From Providencia stuartii (GTDB lineage: Bacteria > Pseudomonadota > Gammaproteobacteria > Enterobacterales > Enterobacteriaceae): a stretch of DNA of 64,000 nucleotides. The notes beneath the pieces are model-generated. The model saw nothing but the letters and a program-made list of their open reading frames with translations, ran no database searches and was not told where the DNA came from. The number at the start of each line of letters is the position of its first letter. The first letter of the stretch is position 1. The stretch covers positions 62,001 through 126,000 of the forward strand of contig UGUC01000003.1 in NCBI GenBank assembly GCA_900455155.1. Direction: 5' to 3'. Both the position numbers and the translations under genes were made by a program. Below are positions 10,283-19,714 of the stretch, in pieces.

Positions 10283-10687
10283 ATGTTTACCCCTGATCCC
10301 AAAGAAATTGATACTGTACTTCGATTAAATCTACAACAAAAATACCGCTATTTTGTCAGTAAAGTTGCCGATTGGGAGGAAGTTTGGGTGATTTTCTGCC
10401 AAGAGGAGCTTGTTACCATGCGAGATAATAATAGACGCTTATTATTACCTGTTTGGCCTGCTCAAGCCTATGCACAGCGTAATCTTAATGGTCAATGGGC
10501 CAAGTGTACGGCAACCAAGCTAACACTGACCCACTTTATGACAGAGATATTGCCAGATATGGATGGCGCAAATATGACAGTTGCCATGATGGTAGACAGT
10601 CAATGCCAAACTTATGTGATTGCCGAAGCGAAGTCGCTATTACAAGATTTAATTGAAGCGTGTAAGCACCGCAGCTCATCGATTTAG
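10283..10687 (+). CDS. DUF2750 domain protein
   Basis: A 134-residue soluble protein. KYRYFVSKVADWEEVWVIF, then LLLPVWPAQAYAQ and WAKCTATKLTLTHFMTEILP, match the DUF2750 pattern, a small family without a known function. There is no signal peptide or membrane helix. It is divergent from the ynaI-like gene and convergent with deoK. An imperfect inverted repeat covers its stop codon and the gap to deoK. Confidence 0.8.
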   Translation: MFTPDPKEIDTVLRLNLQQKYRYFVSKVADWEEVWVIFCQEELVTMRDNNRRLLLPVWPAQAYAQRNLNGQWAKCTATKLTLTHFMTEILPDMDGANMTVAMMVDSQCQTYVIAEAKSLLQDLIEACKHRSSSI

Positions 10688-10756
10688 GCTGATAATTAGC
10701 CATAAGGAATAAAACTTTCTCACATGAGTCAGCCTTATGAGCTTATCAGCCTAATT
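10685..10756. repeat. Imperfect inverted repeat between DUF2750 gene and deoK
   Basis: TTAGGCTGATAA near the DUF2750 stop codon is repeated in reverse complement as TTATCAGCCTAA around 10742-10753. Each arm carries a nearby ATAAGG/CCTTAT block at a slightly different offset. The two arms flank about 25 bases and lie between convergent genes, so a transcript-end structure for both is likely. Confidence 0.5.
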
Positions 10757-10777
10757 GCCACTCTCGCTCTTAGCGAT

Positions 10778-11698
10778 TCACGATTTAAGCTGCACGAATT
10801 CAGCAAACTCTTCAATACTTGGATAAGAGGATTGCGTTCCTTTACCTGTCACACTAAATGCAGAAAACATGACAGCCTTTTTCAAAGCTTCCGCGATATT
10901 GCCTGTATGCACATAATAATGAGAGAAACAGCCAATAAAAGCATCTCCTGCACCACTGGTATCCACCGCATTCACTTTAATGGCAGGGATCAACAACTCG
11001 TTATCGCGAGTCATCCAGAGTGCACCTTTATCACCCAACGTGACGATAAGATTTTTCAACCCTTTATCGAGCAAAGACTTGGCTGCACGGCGGATGTTTT
11101 CCATCGAATCAACAGGCATATTAGTGAGGATCTCAAGCTCAGTTTCATTCGGCACAAAGAAATCACAACGACAAGCAAAATCAAGATCTAACGTACGCTG
11201 TGCTGGTGCAGGATTCAGCAATACAGGAATGTTATGTTTGTTACCAAAAGCAATCGCGTGATAAACCGTTTCTAATTGAACCTCAAGCTGCAATACGATC
11301 AATTTGCATTTTTTCAAATCGTCAGCCGCACGCTCAATATCTTCAGGGGATAAAAATTTATTTGCTCCTTTCACAATGAGAATGCGATTAGCAGAATTCG
11401 GATTAACAAAAATCGGTGCTACACCGCTAGAAGTACATGGCACTTTTTCCACATAACGGGTATTAATACCATAAGACTCAAGATTACGAATGGTGTTATC
11501 AGCAAAAATATCATCACCGACTTTTGTTAACATAATCACTTTTGAATTAAGTTTTGCCGCAGCAACCGCTTGATTGGCACCTTTACCACCACAGCCGATT
11601 TTAAATGCAGGCGCCTCCAAGGTCTCACCCTCTTTTGGCATCTGATCCGTATAAGTGATCAGATCGACCATATTTGAACCTATAACTGCTATATCCAT
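10778..11698 (-). CDS. deoK: Deoxyribokinase (PfkB family)
   Basis: A cytosolic kinase that phosphorylates 2-deoxy-D-ribose to deoxyribose-5-phosphate, the substrate of DeoC. The sequence follows Salmonella DeoK closely: MDIAVIGSNMVDLITYTDQM at the start, KIGCGGKGANQAVAAAKL (PfkB signature 1), and VNAVDTSGAGDAFIGCFSHY (signature 2 with the catalytic Asp of GAGD). The length of about 306 aa is normal. An in-frame ATG lies four codons upstream, but GAGAGG positioned before the ATG at 11698 selects the shorter form. It is divergent from deoC and a DeoR-type regulator, which supports deoxyribose rather than ribose as substrate. A DeoP permease is not in the window. Confidence 0.92.
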   Translation of the reverse strand: MDIAVIGSNMVDLITYTDQMPKEGETLEAPAFKIGCGGKGANQAVAAAKLNSKVIMLTKVGDDIFADNTIRNLESYGINTRYVEKVPCTSSGVAPIFVNPNSANRILIVKGANKFLSPEDIERAADDLKKCKLIVLQLEVQLETVYHAIAFGNKHNIPVLLNPAPAQRTLDLDFACRCDFFVPNETELEILTNMPVDSMENIRRAAKSLLDKGLKNLIVTLGDKGALWMTRDNELLIPAIKVNAVDTSGAGDAFIGCFSHYYVHTGNIAEALKKAVMFSAFSVTGKGTQSSYPSIEEFAEFVQLKS

Positions 11699-11764
11699 AA
11701 CGCCTCTCATGTTAAATAAATCACATTATGATACTATATTAACATTATCATGTTGCATAAATAT

Positions 11765-11795
11765 CATTCGTGATTAAGATCGCGAATAACGAATG
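11765..11795. promoter_or_regulatory. Inverted repeat, candidate operator of the deo locus
   Basis: CATTCGTgATT (11765-11775) and AATaACGAATG (11785-11795) form an 11-base inverted repeat with one mismatch and a nine-base spacer. It lies in the 170-base gap between divergent deoK and deoC. Its position and symmetry suggest the binding site of the DeoR-family regulator encoded downstream of deoC. It does not resemble the E. coli DeoR operator. Confidence 0.55.
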
Positions 11796-11869
11796 AGCAA
11801 GTGTCATATCCGCCACATTTTTTCATTCCTTATTATTGACTCTCTCTATTCTCAATAGGAAAAATTTAC

Positions 11870-12538
11870 ATGAAAAATATAGCACAATATATCGATCATA
11901 CTCTGTTGGCCGCCAATGCAACCGTCAATGACATCAAACAGCTTTGTGCCGAAGCCGCAGAGCACCACTTTGCTTCTGTCTGCGTGAACACAGGTTATGT
12001 TCCTTTAGCCAGCGAATGTCTGAAAAACAGCGATGTTATGGTCTGTTGTGTGGTAGGCTTTCCGCTCGGTGCATGCTTAACTGAGGCCAAAGCATTTGAA
12101 GCCGCAGAAGCCGTACGCCGTGGTGCTAATGAAGTTGATATGGTGATTAACGTTGGTATGCTAAAAAGTGGTGACCTTGAGTTCGTTCGCCAAGATATTG
12201 CCGCCGTTTTAGCGGCTTGTGGTGAGGCAACTTTAAAAGTTATTTTGGAAACTTGCCTATTAACCGATGATGAAATCACCCAAGTTTGTGAAATTTGCCG
12301 CACATTAAACGTTGGTTTTGTGAAAACTTCAACAGGTTTCAGTACAATGGGCGCTACAGAGCACCATGTCGCGTTAATGCGTAAAGTCGTTGGTGATAAA
12401 ATCGGCGTTAAAGCATCAGGTGGTGTGCGTGATCGCGAAACCGCAGAAAAAATGATCAAAGCCGGAGCTAATCGCGTTGGGGCAAGTGCCAGTGTAGCGA
12501 TTGTTTCGGGAAACAGTGTAACCTCTAATGGCTACTAA
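11870..12538 (+). CDS. deoC: Deoxyribose-phosphate aldolase
   Basis: A class I aldolase that splits 2-deoxyribose-5-phosphate into glyceraldehyde-3-phosphate and acetaldehyde. The 222-residue TIM barrel carries the Schiff-base lysine in GFVKTSTGF (about K152) and the partner lysine in [11 protein letters not shown]. Early signatures [12 protein letters not shown] and [10 protein letters not shown] are typical of the short DeoC subfamily. The frame is complete. It lies opposite deoK, so the locus turns exogenous deoxyribose into central metabolites. A GC-rich hairpin follows the stop codon before the regulator gene. Confidence 0.95.
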   Translation: MKNIAQYIDHTLLAANATVNDIKQLCAEAAEHHFASVCVNTGYVPLASECLKNSDVMVCCVVGFPLGACLTEAKAFEAAEAVRRGANEVDMVINVGMLKSGDLEFVRQDIAAVLAACGEATLKVILETCLLTDDEITQVCEICRTLNVGFVKTSTGFSTMGATEHHVALMRKVVGDKIGVKASGGVRDRETAEKMIKAGANRVGASASVAIVSGNSVTSNGY

Positions 12539-12541
12539 ATG

Positions 12542-12566
12542 TTGGGGCGCGGTTAGCCCGCGCCAA
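12542..12566 (+). terminator. GC-rich hairpin between deoC and the regulator gene
   Basis: TTGGGGCGCGG and CCCGCGCCAA pair around a short loop directly after the deoC stop codon. No T-tract follows (AATAAAG), so it may stabilise the deoC mRNA end or attenuate readthrough rather than terminate fully. Confidence 0.5.
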
Positions 12567-12584
12567 TAAAGAAAGGATTGCTCG

Positions 12585-13365
12585 GTGATAGAAACGAAAA
12601 CAAAAAGAACGCCTTCGTCGTTTGAGTGAATGTATTAAACGCTCAGGAAGAATTCACCTTAAAGATGCCGCAAGAATACTTGAAGTCTCTGAAATGACGA
12701 TCCGCCGTGATCTGAATGCCGAGACCGAAGGGCCTATTCCAATGTCTCTGCTTGGTGGTTATATCGTTTCTGTCACCCAACCTTCCTCACTGGCACAAAA
12801 TGATCCTCAAGCCGACATTTTTACCCCCGATCAAACCGAAGAGCTACATATCCCCAATTTAGCGGCGAGTATGGTGTCAGAAGACGATGTGATCTTTTTC
12901 GATAATGGGATCGAAATGGCCACCTTAATCGCCTTGATCCCAGAAGAGATAAGCTTTACAGGGATTTGTTATTCACATAACGTTTTTTTGGCTCTAAGCC
13001 AGAAAAAAAATGCCACCGCATTACTCTGTGGGGGGGAATATCGCCCTAAAAGCGACTCATTTTATAACCCGACCCAACCTTCTCTCCTTGATTCGATTAA
13101 CCCGAAAAAAGCCTTTATCTCGGCTGCCGGTATTCATAGTCACTATGGCGTCACATGCTATAACTTAGACGATTTAGCAATGAAGAAAAAAGCGATGGAA
13201 AAATCAATCCGCAAAATTTTGCTCGCCAAATACAACCTGTTTGATGAAGTCGCCACGGCCAATATGGGGGAACTTTCGCAATTTGATGTCATTATTACCA
13301 ATCGGCAACTCGCTGATGAATATGAAACCTATTGCCGCAATGGGTTTGTGAAAGTCATTTACTGA
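12585..13365 (+). CDS. DeoR-family transcriptional regulator of the deo locus (one apparent frameshift)
   Basis: A winged-helix repressor of the DeoR type. The HTH region IHLKDAARILEVSEMTIRRDLNAE is followed by the sugar-phosphate isomerase-like sensor domain (DDVIFFDNGIEMATLIALIP, LLCGGEYRPKSDSFYN, FISAAGIHSHYGVTCYN). The layout and wording follow E. coli DeoR. The long frame opens only at a TTG (12622), inside the first helix of the HTH. A GTG at 12585 with AAAGGA upstream starts METKTKRRLRRLSECIKRS if the AA at 12608-12609 is a duplicated A. That restored form (about 259 aa) fits the family. It is probably the effector-responsive regulator of deoK and deoC. Confidence 0.85.
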
Positions 13366-13458
13366 CAGCAGTGATATCCAATTTACTGCCTATTTTTTCG
13401 ACACGCATGATAACGTGCCGAGTTCATCTATTAGCGAACAAGAGGCCATGCCATCGCT

Positions 13459-14374
13459 CTAGATTTTAATGGTTAAATAGTCGCTCGCTATCTCGGTATT
13501 AGGGAAAATGGCTTGGCACTCCGCCAGCAGCATTGGCATATCTTCAGCGCTATAACGACCACTGATATGCGTCGCAATAAAACGTTTCACACCCGCGTCT
13601 CGCGCTAACTGCGCCGCTTGCCCTGTGGTACTGTGCCCCCGATCATTGGCTTTTTCATGATACGCATTTTCCAGCGTCGTTTCATGCACCATAACATCGG
13701 CATTCTTTGCCAAGAAAAGAGCCTGTTCCGTTGGTTTGGTATCCCCAAAAATCGCAATGACTTTGCCAGGCTTTGGCTTACCTAAATAATCAGCACCATT
13801 AACACGGCGACCGTCGGCTAACATAATAGTTTCACCGGCCTTTAACGCTTGCATCCACGGGCCGCGTGGAATGTTATCTTGCGCTAATTTATCAACATCT
13901 AATGAACCTCGTTTAGGATGTTCTTCAATACGGTAACCATAGCATTCAACGCGATGGTCAAGCGGGTAGGCTGTCACGATTAACTCACCATCATCAAACA
14001 ACTGCCCTGGCTCTATTTCGATCATTTCAAGAGGATAAGTCATATAAGAGCTGCTCAGGGTCAGTACTGTTTCGACATACTGTTTTAAACCTTTTGGACC
14101 ATATAACGTTAATGGATCAGTTGCTCCCCCCATTGAGCGGCTACATAACAGCCCCGGTAATCCAAAAATATGATCTCCATGTAGATGGGTAATAAAAATT
14201 TTTTCAATTCTTGGCGCCTTAAATACGCTATTTAAAATGCGATGTTGAGTTCCTTCACCACAATCAAAACATCCAGTATGTTTTACGTATGCCTGTTAGG
14301 TTTAATAGCATACTGGTGACGTTACGCTCTTTGGTCGGCACACCGGCACTCGTTCCTAAAAAGGTTAACTCCAT
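13459..14374 (-). CDS. rnz: Ribonuclease Z (one apparent frameshift)
   Basis: A metallo-beta-lactamase-fold endonuclease that matures tRNA 3' ends (ElaC/RNase BN in E. coli). The N-terminus [20 protein letters not shown] is at 14374. After a break, the zinc motif reads [20 protein letters not shown], then [36 protein letters not shown] and [20 protein letters not shown]. The join is a four-T run in TGGATGTTTTGATTG on the minus strand; three restores [14 protein letters not shown] with its conserved Asp-Cys-Gly-Glu. Restored length is 304 aa, normal for the family. It is convergent with the deo regulator. Confidence 0.92.
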
Positions 14375-14473
14375 CTTTTCACACTCCATACTTAACTGTT
14401 TTTATTATTTTTATAATAAATAAACTTAATGTTTCTAATAGATTACTGAGTATCTTATCAATCTCGCCAAGCA

Positions 14474-16056
14474 CTAAGCCTTTTTTACCTTATCCCAATC
14501 TAATCCAAAACGCGCCAAATACTTACGTAACCTATCTGCATCATTCGGCTGCTTTTTCTGCTGTCTTGAAACAGCAAACAGTACTCTACCCGCTTCTGAG
14601 AGACTTGATGAGCGACGGCATACATCTAATACTGTGGCTAATTGTTGCTGTTCAAATAGGTCAATTTCGCCAACTTCTGGCGGCAAGGTATCTTTTGCTT
14701 TTGTGACCCACTGTGATTGCAATCTCATGATCTCTTCATCAACGACCGCTTTTGTCACACGACCACGTTCAGCAAAGGTTGCCATGCGGCTGATTGATGC
14801 TCCGAGTTCACGGAAGTTACCCCGCCACAACGCTTGCGCTGAACAGGCAAACGTTAAGTAAGCTTGGCGAGCTTCACTATCAAAGCGGATTTGGCTTTGT
14901 GCATCCTGACTAAATTTAGCCAACTCATAATCGATATTAGGCTCAATATCCTCACGTCTTTCCGCCAGCCCAGGTAAGGTGAAAGTCCACATATTGATAC
15001 GTGCAAATAAATCTTCGCGAAATTTACCCTCTTCAACCCATTGCGCCAAATTACGATGTGTACCCGCTATCAATTGAAAGTCACTTTGCACTTCCTCATC
15101 GGAACCGTACGGAAAAAAACTTTTTTCTTCAATGGCTTTTAGTAGCATGGCTTGTTCGTCCAGCCCTAATTCAGCAATTTCATCTAAAAATAAGATACCA
15201 CCGTCAGCCTCTTTAAGCAGGCCACGACGTGGGTTAATCGCGCCTGTAAACGCGCCTTTAATATGCCCAAATAGCGTTGACATCGCGTTATCACCGCGTA
15301 ACGTGGCACAGTTAACCTCAACAAAGCGCCCTTTAATATGATGGCGACTTTCTCGCAATTGATAAATTCTGCGCGCCAAAAAAGGATTTACCCGCCCCTG
15401 TAGGGCCATTTAATAAGATAGGCGCTTTTTGAACGTAAAGCGACTCGTTCGATCCGCTCAATCATCGCGTTAAAATTCGCGTTACGAGTTGCGATACCTG
15501 ATTTCAAAAAAGACACTTGAGCCTGTTGCTCTTTTTGAAAACGGCTCGTGATGTGCGTATAGCGACTGAGGTCGAGATCAATCACCGTATAGATACCCGC
15601 GGGATCTTTTTCTCTTCCCGCTTCTGTCGGTGAGGTTTGCAATAATTTAGCGGGTAAATAGTGTGCTTCTGTTAACAAGAACCAGCAGATTTGCACCACG
15701 TGAGTACCCGTCGTGATATGAACCAAATACTCTTCATTCTCAGTGTCAAAAGGGTAATTTGAAGAAAAATCCAGTAACGAGGTATAAACCTCTTCAAAAT
15801 CCCACGGATCAGCAATATCCACCTCGCGTAATATGACCTCCGTCTGTGGTGAGACTTGCTCAATATCCTCTTTCACATGATGAGCCATATTATAATTATT
15901 TACCTGATGGATTAATTCAAAGCGATGAATATCCAGATCAGGTTGCTGACATAGCCCAACTGAAGGGCGCCATTTCGTCCACCGATTCGTTCTTTTTCCA
16001 CGTCGATCCAGTGCCGTACCTAATACGCCAATAACAACCTTACGCTTCTTATTCAT
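14474..16056 (-). CDS. rtcR: RtcR, sigma-54-dependent activator of the RNA-repair operon (two apparent frameshifts)
   Basis: RtcR couples an N-terminal CARF sensor domain to an AAA+ sigma-54 activator domain and a C-terminal DNA-binding region. The sensor half (GVLGTALDRRGKRTNRWTKW, EEYLVHITTGTHVVQICWFL) is in one frame. The AAA+ half is in another and has the GAFTGA motif for sigma-54 contact (HIKGAFTGAINPRRG), FLDEIAELG (Walker B) and WRGNFRELGASISRM. Walker A GPTGAGKS lies between, in a third frame. Two lengthened runs, five T at 15426-15430 and six A at 15378-15383 (plus strand), explain both shifts and restore SKAPILLNGPTGAGKSFLAR. Restored length is 526 aa. It is divergent from the slipin-rtcB operon it should activate. 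Confidence 0.93.
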
Positions 16057-16200
16057 TTTATATAAATTTATAAATCACGATAATTAAAGATAAAAAATAG
16101 CATAGGTTATTTTTTATCTGAATCATACCAGAATAATTCCAAAAAAATTAAGTTATTACATATCAATAAGATAAATATTTTTTTGTTATTTTAAACAAAG

Positions 16201-16217
16201 TTGGCACGCTTATCGCA
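16201..16217 (+). promoter_or_regulatory. Sigma-54 promoter of the RNA-repair operon
   Basis: TTGGCACGCTTATCGCA fits the -24/-12 consensus, with an intact TGGCAC and a GCA twelve-box; TCGCA replaces the usual TTGCA. It lies between divergent rtcR and the slipin gene. Predicted initiation about a dozen bases downstream falls at about 16228-16231, just before the first structured RNA. The match agrees with the known sigma-54 dependence of rtc operons activated by RtcR. Confidence 0.8.
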
Positions 16218-16232
16218 ATATTAAAATCATCC

Positions 16233-16321
16233 ACTGCCGGATATTGTCAGAACTTCGGTTCTACCGGTGCAGACATGGTGGCGAAATGATGTCACTACAT
16301 GGTCTGTATTCCGCCGTCAGT
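16233..16321 (+). ncRNA. Candidate structured RNA 1 in the rtc leader (three-way junction)
   Basis: A closing helix ACTGcCGG (16233-16240) pairs with CCGtCAGT (16314-16321). Inside are two hairpins. The first is AGAAC-TTCG-GTTCT (16249-16262), a perfect stem capped by a cUUCGg tetraloop. The second is CAGAC-ATG-GTG (16270-16280) pairing with CAC-ta-CAT-g-GTCTG (16293-16306), 11 bp with two bulges and a 12-base loop. It begins at the expected sigma-54 start site and contains no ORF with a ribosome-binding site. Some rtc operons (for example in Salmonella) encode Y-RNA-like YrlA/YrlB RNAs with tRNA-like folds. Homology to those is not shown here, only position and fold. Confidence 0.55.
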
Positions 16322-16429
16322 AAGATAATAACTTAATGATAGTTAATCTGTTCCTTCCAGAACAAAAAAACTTGACATAACAACGGGTTATAAAAATTAG
16401 GCAACACACCACCCTCCGAGATCTTTATC

Positions 16430-16491
16430 GGGTCATGGGCAGAACCTTAGACAGCCAGTTTGACGGCACTCTAACTTTCCCCCCATCACTC
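16430..16491 (+). ncRNA. Candidate structured RNA 2 in the rtc leader (long rod)
   Basis: GGGTCATGGG (16430-16439) pairs with CCCATCACTC (16482-16491): nine pairs including one G-U, with one C-C mismatch. Within it TTAGA (16447-16451) pairs with TCTAA (16470-16474), and GCC pairs with GGC inside that. The product is a two-tier rod with an internal loop, the general shape of a Y RNA stem. It lies 45 bases before the slipin start, so it could be a second small RNA or a leader structure acting on slipin translation. Confidence 0.45.
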
Positions 16492-16536
16492 CATACTTTT
16501 CTTCGATGGTGGCTCATAATAATAAAGGAATAAATA

Positions 16537-17655
16537 ATGAAAAAAATAATTGTGGCACAAGGACAAATTGCGCTGACCGAGAAAAACGGTAATTTTCAGC
16601 ATCTTTTGCTAGCAGGTGAACACCGTATCAATGATTGGTTTAATAAACTCACCGTTAGCCTGTTCACACTTAATCATGAACCTATTGATGCAAAGTTGGC
16701 TGATCATTTGCGCCAATATCACCCTGATTGGGTGGAAGCGCATTGTATAGATATTAATTTATCGGATAACGAGATCGCTTTTTTATATCTTCATAATAAT
16801 TTGACTGAAATTTTAGCGCCGGCAACGCGACGCCTGTATTGGAAAATTGCAGAAACATTACGTGTAGATATTCAACAAACTGGTGATATTGCTATCCCAC
16901 AAACATTAGTCAACCGCCTAAATAGCAAAAAATGGATTAAGGGTCGAGATATCAGCTTAGTGGTCCAAGTTCCAGCGTGGCATGTTGGGGTATTAAAGGT
17001 TGATGGTGAAGTCAAAACATTATTGCAACCCGGAAATTATGGTTACTGGTGTATTGAACACCAGCCTCAGGTAGACGTTATTGATACCCGTTTACTGGCG
17101 ATTGAGGTCAGTGGTCAAGAGATCCTAACCAAAGACAAAGTGACATTGCGTATCAATTTGTCAGCCAACTGGCGCTACCGTGATATTTTGTTGGCCTTCT
17201 CAAAGTTGAGCCAACCCGTCGATTATCTCTACCGTGAGCTACAGTTTGCCTTACGAGAAATTATCGGCACACGCTCATTAGATGAGTTACTGGAAAACAA
17301 GCAACTCATTGATGAATTGATGCTAGAACAAATTACCCAATGTGTCGCTGAATTTGGCTTGGATGTCGATAGCATTGGCGTAAAAGACATTATTTTGCCG
17401 GGTGATATGCGAACTATTTTATCGCAAGTGGTAGAAGCGGAAAAGGCCGCCCAAGCAAACGTGATCCGCCGTCGAGAAGAAACTGCAGCAACACGCTCAT
17501 TATTAAACACGGCAAAAGTCATGGAAAACAACCCCATTGCTTTACGTTTAAAAGAGCTGGAAACACTAGAAAGCATTGCGCATCGAATCGACCAAATATC
17601 CGTTTATGGTGGATTGGATCAAGTATTAAACGGACTGGTAAAAATTAAGGAATAA
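16537..17655 (+). CDS. Slipin (SPFH/stomatin-like protein) of the rtc operon
   Basis: A 372-residue SPFH-family protein. The SPFH core (about residues 140-290) includes VPAWHVGVLKVDGEVKTLLQPG, VIDTRLLAIEVSGQEILTKDKVTLRINL and YRELQFALREIIGTRSLDELL. It is followed by a charged helical stretch VVEAEKAAQANVIRRREETAATRSL that should form a coiled coil, as in stomatins. There is no clear N-terminal membrane helix; the first residues form a beta-rich domain. AAAGGAAT precedes the ATG. Three bases separate it from rtcB, so the two are cotranscribed. Slipins of this kind recur in rtc operons of other bacteria; their role in RNA repair is unknown. Confidence 0.85.
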   Translation: MKKIIVAQGQIALTEKNGNFQHLLLAGEHRINDWFNKLTVSLFTLNHEPIDAKLADHLRQYHPDWVEAHCIDINLSDNEIAFLYLHNNLTEILAPATRRLYWKIAETLRVDIQQTGDIAIPQTLVNRLNSKKWIKGRDISLVVQVPAWHVGVLKVDGEVKTLLQPGNYGYWCIEHQPQVDVIDTRLLAIEVSGQEILTKDKVTLRINLSANWRYRDILLAFSKLSQPVDYLYRELQFALREIIGTRSLDELLENKQLIDELMLEQITQCVAEFGLDVDSIGVKDIILPGDMRTILSQVVEAEKAAQANVIRRREETAATRSLLNTAKVMENNPIALRLKELETLESIAHRIDQISVYGGLDQVLNGLVKIKE

Positions 17656-17658
17656 AGA

Positions 17659-18885
17659 ATGAACAATAACGCTGTTAACGAACTTATTTTGGAAAATAGC
17701 GCACCTGTAAAAATGTGGACTAACGGTGTACCGGTTGATCCTAAAGCCGTAGTACAACTGCAAAACACCGCTAAAATGCCTTTTATTTTTAAACATTTAG
17801 CAGTAATGCCTGATGTTCATGTCGGTAAAGGTTCCACTATTGGTAGTGTGATCCCAACCAAAGGCGCCATTATTCCGGCTGCCGTTGGCGTTGATATCGG
17901 TTGTGGGATGATAGCAGTGCGAACTTCACTAACCGCCTCTGATTTACCGGATAGCCTGCAAAATATCCGTTTTGCAATTGAAGCGGCTGTTCCACATGGA
18001 CGTACAACTCAACGCCATGGTCGTGATAAAGGAGCCTGGCATCGAGCACCCGAAATTGTTGATCAGCATTGGGCGCATTTAGATGAAGAATTTAAACGTA
18101 TTTGTGATAAATACCCAAAACTACGTGGAACAAACCACTACAACCATTTAGGAACATTAGGAACAGGTAACCACTTTATTGAGCTGTGTTTAGATGAACA
18201 AGATCGTGTATGGGTGATGCTACATAGTGGTTCTCGCGGTGTCGGTAACGCGATTGGTAACTTATTTATTTCATTAGCACATAAAGATATGCAACAGCAT
18301 ATTGCCAATCTGCCTGATCGCGATTTGGCGTACTTTGAAGAAGGGAGCCAACACTTTAATGATTACATGGAAGCCGTAGGTTGGGCACAAGATTTCGCTC
18401 GCCATAACCGTGAAGTCATGATGCACCGAGTACTAGAAGCACTATCAAAAACGATCACGAAGCCATTCACCACACAACAAGAAGCGGTGAATTGCCACCA
18501 TAACTATGTACAAAAAGAGCACCATTTTGGTGAAGAGATACTGGTAACCCGTAAAGGTGCCGTATCTGCGAGAAAAGGGCAAATGGGGATCATTCCCGGC
18601 TCTATGGGGGCTAAAAGCTTTATCGTACGCGGTTTAGGGAATGAAGAAAGTTTCTGCTCTTGCAGCCATGGTGCAGGCCGTGTGATGAGTCGAACAGAAG
18701 CGAAAAAGCGCTATTCTGTGGCAGATCAAAAACTAGCAACAGCCCATGTAGAGTGTCGAAAAGATAGTGACGTCATTGATGAGATCCCAATGGCATACAA
18801 AGATATTGATGCCGTGATGGCCGCACAATCGTCATTAGTAGAAATCGTACATACACTGCGTCAGGTCGTGTGTGTGAAAGGATAG
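17659..18885 (+). CDS. rtcB: RNA ligase RtcB
   Basis: A GTP- and Mn2+-dependent ligase that joins RNA 2',3'-cyclic phosphate (through 3'-phosphate) to 5'-OH ends. It is 408 aa and nearly collinear with E. coli RtcB. Metal-binding motifs include MPDVHVGKGSTIGSV, VGVDIGCGM (metal Cys), GTGNHFIEL and HSGSRGVGN. The guanylylated histidine lies in CSHGAGRVMSR near residue 335. The frame is intact. It is the central enzyme of an operon with the slipin upstream and a nucleotidyltransferase downstream; the usual rtcA cyclase gene is absent. Confidence 0.97.
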   Translation: MNNNAVNELILENSAPVKMWTNGVPVDPKAVVQLQNTAKMPFIFKHLAVMPDVHVGKGSTIGSVIPTKGAIIPAAVGVDIGCGMIAVRTSLTASDLPDSLQNIRFAIEAAVPHGRTTQRHGRDKGAWHRAPEIVDQHWAHLDEEFKRICDKYPKLRGTNHYNHLGTLGTGNHFIELCLDEQDRVWVMLHSGSRGVGNAIGNLFISLAHKDMQQHIANLPDRDLAYFEEGSQHFNDYMEAVGWAQDFARHNREVMMHRVLEALSKTITKPFTTQQEAVNCHHNYVQKEHHFGEEILVTRKGAVSARKGQMGIIPGSMGAKSFIVRGLGNEESFCSCSHGAGRVMSRTEAKKRYSVADQKLATAHVECRKDSDVIDEIPMAYKDIDAVMAAQSSLVEIVHTLRQVVCVKG

Positions 18886-18894
18886 GAGAATGGC

Positions 18895-19687
18895 ATGGAG
18901 AGTGAAAGCATAACGCCATTAATGCGAGAGCGCATACAAAAAAACATTAGCTGAAATAGAAACAACCCATCGGGTAAAAATCCTGTTTGCGTGCGAGTCT
19001 GGAAGCCGCGGTTGGGGTTTTGCTTCTTGTGATAGCGATTATGATGTGAGGTTTATTTATGTTCATCAATTAGATTGGTATTTAACACTCGATAGAAAAC
19101 GCGATGTGATTGAAAAACCCATTGATAATGAACTGGATGTTTCCGGTTGGGAATTATCAAAAGCTTTAAAATTGATGCGTAATTCTAACCCTGCGTTAAT
19201 TGAATGGCTGCATTCGCCAATTGTTTACCACAAGGATGCGTCATTTATTCAACAATTTGAATTATTAGCGTCAAAATTCTATTCACCGCTAAAGGCACGT
19301 TATCACTATTTATCCATAGCAAAACGTAACTTGCGGGAAGATTTTAAAGGGGAAACAGTACGCCTAAAAAAATATTTTTATATCTTAAGGGCAATACTGG
19401 CGTTGCGTTGGATTGAACACTCAAAAATCATGCCACCAATGGCTTTTTCACAATTGGTCAGTGCAACAGTCACCGATCACGCCGTTTTGGCGGAAATCAA
19501 TGAACTGTTAGTGATCAAACAAAATGTAGATGAAAGCGAATATGGTTCACGGCGCCCTGCTATCGACAGGTTGATTATTGAGACGATTGAAAAATCAGAA
19601 AAACTCAATCTTCCAGAGCCTTATTGCCGTGATAGCGCTTTATTAGATAAGTTTTTGCAAAAAGCTATCTTAGCAAACGATAGATAG
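18895..19687 (+). CDS. Predicted nucleotidyltransferase of the rtc operon (one apparent frameshift)
   Basis: A member of the DNA-polymerase-beta-like nucleotidyltransferase superfamily. Restored, it begins MESESITPLMRERIQKTLAE and carries FACESGSRGWGFASCDSDYDV, with the GS motif and the paired acidic residues (DSDYDV) that bind Mg2+ in this fold. The rest (to residue about 263) is helical. The frame is broken by a run of seven A at 18938-18944; six restores it. TAGGAG, overlapping the rtcB stop, precedes the ATG at 18895. Its place after rtcB, where rtcA would be expected, suggests a role in RNA-end modification or nucleotide addition, which is inference. A terminator follows. Confidence 0.8.
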
Positions 19688-19714
19688 CCACCATCAATCC
19701 AGTCATTTTTAATT

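Noticed and set aside
10724..11191. 155-codon plus-strand ORF over deoK
   Set aside because: It is antisense to a well-conserved kinase, has no ribosome-binding site and no recognisable motif.
12622..13365. TTG at 12622 as the true start of the deo regulator
   Set aside because: It would remove the first helix of the HTH domain. A GTG with a ribosome-binding site 37 bases upstream gives a family-length protein after removing one duplicated A.
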